The notes beneath the pieces were generated by a model. That model worked only from the letters and a program-made list of their open reading frames with translations, searched no databases and was not told where the DNA came from. From DATKBT01 sp035546295 (GTDB lineage: Bacteria; Acidobacteriota; Thermoanaerobaculia; Multivoradales; Multivoraceae): a stretch of 36,755 nt of DNA. Shown piece by piece: positions 31,029 through 36,755 of this stretch. Each line of letters opens with the position of its first letter. Positions within the stretch are counted from its first letter, which is position 1. The stretch is taken from positions 1-36,755 of the forward strand of contig DATKBT010000003.1 in the NCBI GenBank assembly GCA_035546295.1, given 5' to 3'. Made by a program: the position numbers and the translations under genes.

Positions 31029-31303
31029 GAGCCAATCTTAAACATGCAAACCAGGTGCCGGCTCCTGGCCGATCTCGGCTGCTCCCGTGGCAGTTCGACG
31101 GGCGCCGGGTGAGGCCCGAGGTGGTCGCGCGGGCGCCTCATCCCCCAGCGAAATCGGCGGTGCACTCCCCGAGCACCTCGAGCCCATGGGTCCGACTCCC
31201 GTTCCACGCGCCTGAGGTGGCTGCGTGCCGGCGGGCGAACACCGCGAGACAGCTCCCGGCGACGGATCGCTCCGCCGAGCCGGGACGGCTGCCCCGACGA
31301 GCT
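31029..31303. other. 275-bp spacer upstream of glgE
   Basis: This gap between the M23 gene and glgE should hold the operon promoter. Apart from the AT-rich patch next to glgE I see no coding frame with family character, no tRNA and no convincing terminator. A T-arm-like fold at 31186-31202 lacks the rest of a tRNA. Confidence 0.5.
31035..31040 (-). promoter_or_regulatory. Possible -10 element of glgE, suggesting a leaderless start
   Basis: TAAGAT (read on the minus strand) ends 6 nt before the glgE ATG and lies in the only AT-rich patch of the spacer (TTTGCATGTTTAAGATTGG). Transcription starting about 7 nt downstream would begin at the ATG itself. No good -35 was found at 16-18 bp, so this is weak. 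Confidence 0.25.
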
Positions 31304-32704
31304 CTACTCCTCGAACGGGAAGGCAGGCCCCAGCTTGGCCGCGATCCGGTTGCGGATCCAGGCCCCGTCGAGCCACTCGTCGGGGTTCACGGGGACGCCG
31401 CGCACGAGGACCGTGAAGTGCAGGTGATCGCCGCCGGCGAGCCCGGTCTCGCCGGTGCGACCGAGGGACTGGCCGAGCTCGACCATCTGCTGCGGCTCGA
31501 CGTCGATCGAAGAGAGGTGCGCGTAGAGCGACATCAGCCCGTAGCCGTGGTCGAGCACCACGGTGTTGCCGTAGATGCCGAAGTACTCGGCGAGCAGGAC
31601 CCGGCCACGGTTGGCGGCCGCGACCGGAGCGCGGCGCGTCGAGGCCAGGTCGTAGCCGAGGTGGACCTGCTGGTCGACCGTCTCGCCGCCGTATCGATAG
31701 GTGCGCGCCGCCGCGAACTGGTCCATGACCTGGCTGTTCGGCTGCTGGACGAAGGGGCGGCGGATGAACAGCTCCTCGGCGCTGCGCCCCCCCAGCTCGA
31801 GGAGGTGCGCCGAGTTGCGCTGCCGCAGCTCGCCGTTGATCCAGAGATAGGTCTCGAGCAGCGTGTCCCCCTCCTCGATCCCCGGGGTCTGCGCGACGAT
31901 CCCCGGCACCACCTTCTGCAGGAACTCGTCGCTCAGCGAGATCGTGGAGCGGCGGTAGGGCTTCGGCGTGAACCGGTCGAGGAACGGGATCGCGGCCTCG
32001 TTTCCGAGGTCGTCGGCGACCACCAGCCGGATCTTCGCGAAGTCCTCGAGGTCGTAAGGGATCCCGAACAGCACGAAGCGCTCGTCCGGCGCGCCGCCCG
32101 GAAGCGGCGAGCCCGGGAACCAGGCGTCGCCGGCGCGTACGCCGTGGATGGCCGCGTGCTCGCCGACCCGGTACACCACCGCCTCGCTCCCCCCCTGGGC
32201 GGCGTAGATGAAGGCGGAGAGCACGGCGATCGCCGGCGGCCGGAAGCGCACCGGCAGCTCGGCCTCGGCCACCACGGGCTCAGGCCGGCGCAGCCAGGTG
32301 CCGGCGCGCTCGGCGGTGACGCGGATCGTGGCGTTGCCCTCCTCGAGCCCCTCGACGCTGTCGCGGCCGACCACCGCTTCGATGCGCGCGCTCGGGGTCC
32401 GAGGCCCCCACAGCGCCCAGAACGGCCTCTGCGGGTGCTCGACCGCGCCGATCGGCACGACCAGATCGCCCTGGACGAGCTCGGCTTGCACCTCGCCGAC
32501 GCCGCGCTGGTCCTCCTCGATCACGATCGCGATCGGGGTCGCCGCACCGAGGCCGGGCATCCCGGGCTCGATGCTCACGGCCGGCTCGTGGCCGACCCGG
32601 AAGATCGCCAGCGCCACCAGGATCACGAGCGCTGCGATCGCCGCGCCGGCCGCGATGCGCAGGTTGCGCCGCGCCTTCGATCGTGTCCTGCCGTACGAGC
32701 TCAT
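31304..32704 (-). CDS. Membrane-anchored M23 family metallopeptidase
   Basis: The protein has 466 residues. A basic N-terminus (RTRSKARRNLR) and one transmembrane helix (about 17-36) anchor it, with the rest outside the membrane. Residues 40-335 are beta-rich and unrecognised. The LytM/M23 domain at the C-terminus has HLGYDLAST (H348, D352), SLYAHLSSI (H396) and GDHLHFTVLVRG (HLH 427-429), the complete zinc-site set, so it is probably active on peptidoglycan cross-links. ATG 32704 is chosen because it places the helix at the N-terminus; it has no ribosome site. GTG 32776 would add 24 residues. It ends with TAG, and gaps on both sides suggest a separate transcription unit. Confidence 0.88.
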   Translation of the reverse strand: MSSYGRTRSKARRNLRIAAGAAIAALVILVALAIFRVGHEPAVSIEPGMPGLGAATPIAIVIEEDQRGVGEVQAELVQGDLVVPIGAVEHPQRPFWALWGPRTPSARIEAVVGRDSVEGLEEGNATIRVTAERAGTWLRRPEPVVAEAELPVRFRPPAIAVLSAFIYAAQGGSEAVVYRVGEHAAIHGVRAGDAWFPGSPLPGGAPDERFVLFGIPYDLEDFAKIRLVVADDLGNEAAIPFLDRFTPKPYRRSTISLSDEFLQKVVPGIVAQTPGIEEGDTLLETYLWINGELRQRNSAHLLELGGRSAEELFIRRPFVQQPNSQVMDQFAAARTYRYGGETVDQQVHLGYDLASTRRAPVAAANRGRVLLAEYFGIYGNTVVLDHGYGLMSLYAHLSSIDVEPQQMVELGQSLGRTGETGLAGGDHLHFTVLVRGVPVNPDEWLDGAWIRNRIAAKLGPAFPFEE

Positions 32705-32867
32705 CCGGGAGTGGTTTCGGGGCGAGTCGGCGATCGCCTGCCGCGACGCCGGGGTTGCGTGAGGAGCGGCGTTCACGCCGCCGGAGCACGATGGCCGAGC
32801 ACTCGCGACAGTAGCAGAGCGCGCACGGCGGTTCTTTGGCGCGCCGGGCTCCCGGACGGACCGACTC
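32705..32867. other. Spacer between allA and the M23 gene
   Basis: This 163-bp gap contains no gene-like frame apart from the possible N-terminal extension of the M23 protein. A CCGGG/CCCGG pair follows the allA stop, but with too small a loop and no T-run to call a terminator. Confidence 0.35.
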
Positions 32868-33506
32868 TCAGGAAACGAGCACCCGCACCGGACGATCGAG
32901 CACGATCTCCTCGAAGTTCTCTTCGGGCCCGTCCCGGTCCAGCACCAGGAAGTCGGTCTCGTGATCGAGCGCGCTGAGGGGGTGATGCCAGACCCCCCGC
33001 CGGTAGTTGATCCCCTGTCCGCGCCCGGCGACGAAGGCGCGCACGCCGGCGGCGCGAAGAGCTCCCTCTCCGGCGCCCTGCCGCGCCGCGGGCGCGACCA
33101 CCACCAGGAAGCGCGATCCCGTCATCGGCACGAACGCCTGGGAACCGAGCGGGTGGCGCTCGAGCCTCTCGACCAGCAGCGGAAGCCGGCGCGGGGCCGC
33201 TCGCGCCACGCTCACCCGTAGACCGCCCCCCTTCTCCGCGACGTCGACCCGGGCCACGTGGTCCCGGCGACGGGCGGTTCCGTCGTTGATCGGATAGGCG
33301 CCGGTCGAGCCGCAGCCGGCGCCGTCGTCGTCCGAGCCGTCGTGTCGGAGGCGCCCCTCGGTGGGACGACCGGCGGGCTCTGCGGCCTGGGCCTCGATGA
33401 CCTCGCCGAAGGGGGCGAAGGCCTCGGCGGCGAGCGGCTCGGCAACCAGCTCGAGCGCGTCGGCCGGGTCGGTCGGGGGCCTCTCCGCCTCGGGGCGTCG
33501 GGTCAA
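32868..33506 (-). CDS. allA: Ureidoglycolate lyase
   Basis: The protein has 212 residues; the family is usually about 160-170. It cleaves ureidoglycolate to glyoxylate and urea. Family motifs are LAAEAFAPFGEVIEA (25-39), LERHPLGSQAFVPMTG (115-130), FLVVVAP and GRGQGINYRRGVWHHPLSAL (161-180). An Asp/Gly-rich insert (about 46-70, with HDGSDDDGAGCG) accounts for part of the extra length. The TTG at 33506 is chosen as start: it overlaps the allantoicase stop as TTGA, and GGAG lies 7 nt upstream. It is the last gene of the purine operon and acts directly on the allantoicase product. Confidence 0.9.
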   Translation of the reverse strand: MTRRPEAERPPTDPADALELVAEPLAAEAFAPFGEVIEAQAAEPAGRPTEGRLRHDGSDDDGAGCGSTGAYPINDGTARRRDHVARVDVAEKGGGLRVSVARAAPRRLPLLVERLERHPLGSQAFVPMTGSRFLVVVAPAARQGAGEGALRAAGVRAFVAGRGQGINYRRGVWHHPLSALDHETDFLVLDRDGPEENFEEIVLDRPVRVLVS

Positions 33507-34549
33507 GAGCCTTCTCCGCGCTCCGCCGGCCGTCCGAAGGCGCGAACCCGGCTGAGCCCGCCGTCGGGGTGGATCTCGATGCGCAGATGGTCGACTGGAC
33601 CGAGGGTCGCGAGCCGGTCGAAGACGTGGACGTGGTCGGGCTCGAGCGCCCGGGGCTCGAGCAGCGTCGCCCAGCCCTGGCTGTCGGCGATCGCGGCCTC
33701 CCGGGGGAGCGCTCCGGCCAGAGCTGCGCGCACCGAGATCCGATCGGGGTAGTTGCCGCGGAAGTGGGCGGTGTCGATCTCCAGGCGCTCGAGCACGCCG
33801 GCTCGCCCGAGCCTCAGGATCGCCCAGTCGAACCCGGGCTCCCGTCGCCGGCGGGTCTCCCAGCCATCGCCCATGTCGACGCCGCGTCCCGGCAGCAGCA
33901 GGTTGGCGGGCGATCCGTAGTGGCGGTCGTTGCAGGCGATCGCGCGCCCGCCGTTCTCGATCGCCACCAGGTCGAGGACGCGTCCGCGCGCCTCGTCGCC
34001 CTGCTCGAGGCGCGGTCGCACCTCTCCCCACACGCGCAGCCGCGCCACGCCGCCGTCCGGATAGATGTGCAGTCGCAAGTGGGTGACGGAGTCGCTGCTC
34101 TCGACGGCGAAGGCGTTGTGGGCGTCGCCGCACAGCGCGACGTTCGGCAGCAGCTCGAGCCAGCCCGCGGCGTCGCCCGGATCCCCTTCACCCCGCCACC
34201 GGCAGCCCTCGATCGAGGCCGCCGGCGGGTAGTTGCCGGTGAAGTGCGTGGTGTCCAAGTCGACGGCTCGCACCACCCCTTCCAGGCCGAGCCGCACCAC
34301 GCACCAGTCGTGGCCGCCGTCGCGCCGGCGCCTCGACTCCCAGCCGTCCATCCACTTGCCGTGATCGTCGTAGATCCCGGGGCGCAGCTCCGGGGGGTGC
34401 GGGCTGAGGAGCCGCTCGGCCGGAGCGAAGAACTCGTCGCTCACGCCGATCACCGCCGCACCCAGCCGCGGCTGGGCGAGCTCGACCCATTCCTCGGCGA
34501 GCGTCTCCAGCTCGCGGCTCGACAGACGCGTAGGATCGGCCGCCGACAA
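33503..34549 (-). CDS. alc: Allantoicase
   Basis: The protein has 348 residues with the two-repeat allantoicase fold. Repeat 1 has DHGKWMDGWESRRRR, HDWCVVRLG and DTTHFTGNYPP. Repeat 2 has DMGDGWETRRRR, FDWAILRLG and DTAHFRGNYPD. It splits allantoate into ureidoglycolate and urea. The TTG at 34549 is favoured, because GGGGGAG lies 6 nt upstream and it is 2 nt after the uraH stop. A CTG at 34555 in the same frame would give a CTGA overlap but has no room for a ribosome site. The 3' end overlaps allA. Confidence 0.92.
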   Translation of the reverse strand: MSAADPTRLSSRELETLAEEWVELAQPRLGAAVIGVSDEFFAPAERLLSPHPPELRPGIYDDHGKWMDGWESRRRRDGGHDWCVVRLGLEGVVRAVDLDTTHFTGNYPPAASIEGCRWRGEGDPGDAAGWLELLPNVALCGDAHNAFAVESSDSVTHLRLHIYPDGGVARLRVWGEVRPRLEQGDEARGRVLDLVAIENGGRAIACNDRHYGSPANLLLPGRGVDMGDGWETRRRREPGFDWAILRLGRAGVLERLEIDTAHFRGNYPDRISVRAALAGALPREAAIADSQGWATLLEPRALEPDHVHVFDRLATLGPVDHLRIEIHPDGGLSRVRAFGRPAERGEGS

Positions 34550-34551
34550 CC

Positions 34552-34887
34552 TCAGCTCCCCCGATAGGTGCTGTAGCCGAAGGGGCTCAGCAGCAGCGGC
34601 ACGTGGACGTGACCGTGCGCGTCGTCGAAGTGGAACTCGACGATGATCTCCGGGAAGAAGGGCACGATCTCTCGATTCGAGAAGTAGTCCTCGACCCCGA
34701 AGACCAGGCGGTAGACGCCCGGCAGCAGCACGTCGGCGGCCAGGTCGCCGAGCCGTCCGTCCTGGTCGGTGCGCCCGCGCCCCACCTCGAGCAGCTCGCT
34801 GCCGTCGCGGCGCTGGAGGAGCACGAACACACCGGCGGCCGGCAGCCCGCGGGTGGTGTCGAGGACGTGGGTGGTGATCGCGCTCAC
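34552..34887 (-). CDS. uraH: 5-hydroxyisourate hydrolase (transthyretin-like)
   Basis: The protein has 111 residues, the normal size. It has the N-terminal signature THVLDTTRGLPAAGV with His7, the DQDGRL turn, HGHVHVPLLLSPFGYSTY with the second His pair, and the C-terminal YRGS (108-111) that distinguishes the enzyme from transthyretin. It hydrolyses 5-hydroxyisourate to OHCU. The start GTG 34887 overlaps the uraD stop (GTGA) and has GAGGAGG 4 nt upstream. Confidence 0.95.
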   Translation of the reverse strand: MSAITTHVLDTTRGLPAAGVFVLLQRRDGSELLEVGRGRTDQDGRLGDLAADVLLPGVYRLVFGVEDYFSNREIVPFFPEIIVEFHFDDAHGHVHVPLLLSPFGYSTYRGS

Positions 34888-35492
34888 GATGCCTCCTCGC
34901 CGCCGTTCGCACCGGCGGCCGCCAGGATCTCCTCGGCGAGCTCCGAGAGCCTCCTGCGCGTGATCTTGCGCTGCTCCTCCGCCGCGATCCGCAGCTCCTG
35001 CTCGGGCTCGTTCCCCAGCCGCTGCTCGAGCAGCTCGAGCATCTGCTCCGCGCTCTTGCCGCTGGCGAAGACGACGAAGAGATGGCCGAAGCGCGCATCG
35101 TATCTGGCATTGCCCTCGGCGAGCGCGCGCAGCACGGCCTCTGGGGCACTCGCCGTCGCCGCCTGCTCGCGCCCGGCGAGCTCGATCGCGCCACGCTCGG
35201 CGCTCCCGTCCTCGCCGCCGGAGTCTGCCTCGGTCGAAGGCTGCGCCGCCGGCCTCCCGGCGCGCTTCGCCGGTGCGAAGTGCGACCGCAGGGCTTCGAG
35301 GTCGCCGATGCGCGGGTGGCCCGCGAACGCCTCGAGCCAGTCTCCGCGCTCGAGGTGCCCGAACGCAGACTCGCTGGCGGCGAGCAGATCCTGGGCGCCG
35401 GCCCAGGGGGCCGAGCTGGCCATCGCGTCGATCCAGCGGCGCGCGGCGCAGCAGCGCGCGAGCAGACGCCGCAAGGCGACGTTCCCGGTCAC
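34884..35492 (-). CDS. uraD: 2-oxo-4-hydroxy-4-carboxy-5-ureidoimidazoline (OHCU) decarboxylase
   Basis: The protein has 202 residues. It has the active-site motif AGHPRIGD (57-64, catalytic His59), the EQ of the substrate site (109-110), LAEGNARYDARFGHLFVV (124-141) and ASGKSAEQMLELL. It converts OHCU to S-allantoin. A Ser/Gly/Glu-rich insert (about 80-104) separates the HPRIGD block from the EQ block and is longer than in the relatives I recall. The GTG at 35492 overlaps the allB stop (GTGA) and has GGAGG 7 nt upstream. Order allB-uraD-uraH matches the pathway order in reverse. Confidence 0.93.
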   Translation of the reverse strand: MTGNVALRRLLARCCAARRWIDAMASSAPWAGAQDLLAASESAFGHLERGDWLEAFAGHPRIGDLEALRSHFAPAKRAGRPAAQPSTEADSGGEDGSAERGAIELAGREQAATASAPEAVLRALAEGNARYDARFGHLFVVFASGKSAEQMLELLEQRLGNEPEQELRIAAEEQRKITRRRLSELAEEILAAAGANGGEEAS

Positions 35493-36755
35493 CGGGCGCC
35501 CTCCCGCGCCAGCAGTCGACCCGAGGGTTCCCCCAAGATCTCGCCCTCCGCCTGCACCAGCTCACCGCGAAGCCAGGTCCGCCGCGCCACGCCGAACAGG
35601 CGCCCGCCATGGTAGGGCGTCGAGGGGTGGCGGTGGTGCAGGCGTCGGGCGTCGACGACCTGCTGCGCCTCCGCGTCGAACGCCACCAGGTCGGCGTCGG
35701 CTCCGGGCGCGATGCGCCCCTTGCGCTCGAGTCCGAGCAGCGCCGCCGGCCGCGCCGCGGTCAGCTCGACCAGCCGCTCGAGCCCGTGTCCGCGCGCCCG
35801 CAGGCCGGTCCAGGTCGCAGCCACCGCGAGCTGGAGCGACGAGATGCCCCCCCAGGCCTCGCCGAAGCGGCCCGGCCGCCCCGGCGTCGCCTTGAGCTCG
35901 GGCGGACAGGGGGAGTGGTCGGAGGCGACCAGGTCGATCGTGCCGTCCTCGATCGCGCGCCAGAGCCCCTCGCGGTTCGCGGCCTCGCGGATCGGCGGCG
36001 CGCACTGGAGGAGGGTGTCGCCGTCGGCGACGTCCTCGGCGCAGAAGGTCAGGTAGTGCGGGCAGGTCTCGACCGTGATCGGCAGGCCCTCGTCGCGGGC
36101 GGCACGCAGGGCCGCAACTGTCTCGGCCGCGGCGAGATGGACGACGTGGACGCGGCAGCCGGTCGCGCGCACCAGCCCGATCAGCTCGTCGATCGCGGCC
36201 CGCTCCATCGCCGCCGGCCGGCTCGAGAGGTAGTCGGCATAACGCGGCGACGGCAGGCGCGCCGGACGTTCCGCAGCGAGCTCGCGCTCGGCGTGCACGA
36301 GCAGCGGCAGCCCGGCCACGGCCACGATCGGCATCGCGGCCGCCAGGTCTTGGTTCGAGACCGGCGGGAACTCGGAGAGGCCGGAGTCACAGAGGAACGC
36401 CTTGACCCCGACGATGCCGGAGCGCAGCAGCGCCTCGAACCGCTCGGTGTCGCGGGCGTTGGCGGGCACCAGGCCGCCGTGGAAGGCGACGTCGATCACG
36501 CACTGCCCCCTGGCGGCGCCGCGCTTCGCCTCGAGCGCTTCGACCGTCGTGGTCACTGGCGTCGAGTTGAGCGGCATGTCGGCGATCGTGGTGATGCCGC
36601 CGGTCGCCGCCGCGCGGGTCGCGCACGCGAAGCCCTCCCAGTCGGTGCGTCCCGGCTCGTCGACGTGGACGTGGGGATCGACCGCGCCCGGGATCAGGGC
36701 GAGCTCTCCCAGCTCTTCCACCCGCGGCGCTGCGAGCGAGCCGTGCTCGGCGACC
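35489..36755 (-). CDS. allB: Allantoinase, N-terminus cut by window edge
   Basis: About 421 residues are visible. The frame stays open to the right edge, reading VAEHGSLAAPRVEELGELALIP before the conserved part, so the true start is outside the window. It is an amidohydrolase-superfamily member with the full metal set: VDPHVHVDEPG, the carbamylated Lys in VGVKAFLCDSG, LLVHAERE, VHVVHLAAAET and DLVASDHSPCPPELK. It hydrolyses allantoin to allantoate. A dihydropyrimidinase is less likely because of the neighbours uraD, uraH, alc and allA. It overlaps uraD by 4 bases. Confidence 0.93.
   Translation of the reverse strand, partial: VAEHGSLAAPRVEELGELALIPGAVDPHVHVDEPGRTDWEGFACATRAAATGGITTIADMPLNSTPVTTTVEALEAKRGAARGQCVIDVAFHGGLVPANARDTERFEALLRSGIVGVKAFLCDSGLSEFPPVSNQDLAAAMPIVAVAGLPLLVHAERELAAERPARLPSPRYADYLSSRPAAMERAAIDELIGLVRATGCRVHVVHLAAAETVAALRAARDEGLPITVETCPHYLTFCAEDVADGDTLLQCAPPIREAANREGLWRAIEDGTIDLVASDHSPCPPELKATPGRPGRFGEAWGGISSLQLAVAATWTGLRARGHGLERLVELTAARPAALLGLERKGRIAPGADADLVAFDAEAQQVVDARRLHHRHPSTPYHGGRLFGVARRTWLRGELVQAEGEILGEPSGRLLAREGAR

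Noticed and set aside
31186..31202. T-arm-like fold ATGGG/CCCGT around a TCCGACT loop, with a GGTGC/GCACC stem upstream at 31159-31177, suggesting a tRNA or tmRNA end
   Set aside because: No matching 5' acceptor strand, no D-arm, a 9-nt rather than 7-nt middle loop and no T at position 55; it is most likely chance.

Overview
The window is very GC-rich (about 70% judged by eye) bacterial chromosomal DNA, packed with genes. No rRNA, tRNA, IS element, phage gene or CRISPR array was found. The gene content and a distinctive C-terminal secreted-protein module (three copies near the left edge, with a core DSG..WFF..EN.EL..KVLDAC) suggest a soil- or sediment-type Acidobacteriota, perhaps Thermoanaerobaculia. 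That placement is inferred from family knowledge and was not computed.

Layout. (1) 1-5222, minus strand: two large secreted proteins, a beta-propeller-like protein cut by the left edge and a right-handed beta-helix protein. They share the C-terminal module. (2) 5312-13622: a nucleotide-sugar and glycan cluster. On the minus strand it reads membrane AlkP-superfamily enzyme, glucose-1-phosphate cytidylyltransferase, sugar C-methyltransferase, RmlC-like epimerase, DUF4910 protein. Divergently on the plus strand are an extended SDR epimerase and a class I methyltransferase. It looks like a CDP-linked C-methyl deoxysugar pathway without its 4,6-dehydratase. (3) 13652-31028, minus strand: one long alpha-glucan/trehalose operon read glgE, treS-mak fusion, malQ, glgB, treZ, GH57-DUF3536, treY. 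It carries both the TreS/Mak/GlgE/GlgB route (trehalose to maltose to maltose-1-phosphate to branched glucan) and the TreY/TreZ route (glucan to trehalose), so one transcript could cycle carbon between trehalose and glycogen-like glucan. (4) 31304-32704: a membrane-anchored M23 peptidase. (5) 32868-36755: a purine catabolism operon allB-uraD-uraH-alc-allA, which converts 5-hydroxyisourate to glyoxylate and urea; allB is cut by the right edge.

The most unusual signal is how genes are joined. Many junctions are 4-base NTGA stop/start overlaps. Several junctions that have a real gap are bridged exactly by a mini-ORF whose start overlaps the upstream stop and whose stop overlaps the downstream start: AlkP to rfbF (38 codons), C-methyltransferase to rfbC (5 codons), treZ to GH57 (16 codons), and epimerase to methyltransferase (three 4-codon frames on an 11-bp tandem repeat). 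rfbF to the C-methyltransferase fits the same pattern if the second GTG is the true start. This reads like a termination-reinitiation relay and deserves a genome-wide test. The GH57-DUF3536 enzyme, sitting where a debranching enzyme would be expected, is the best candidate for a new enzymatic role.
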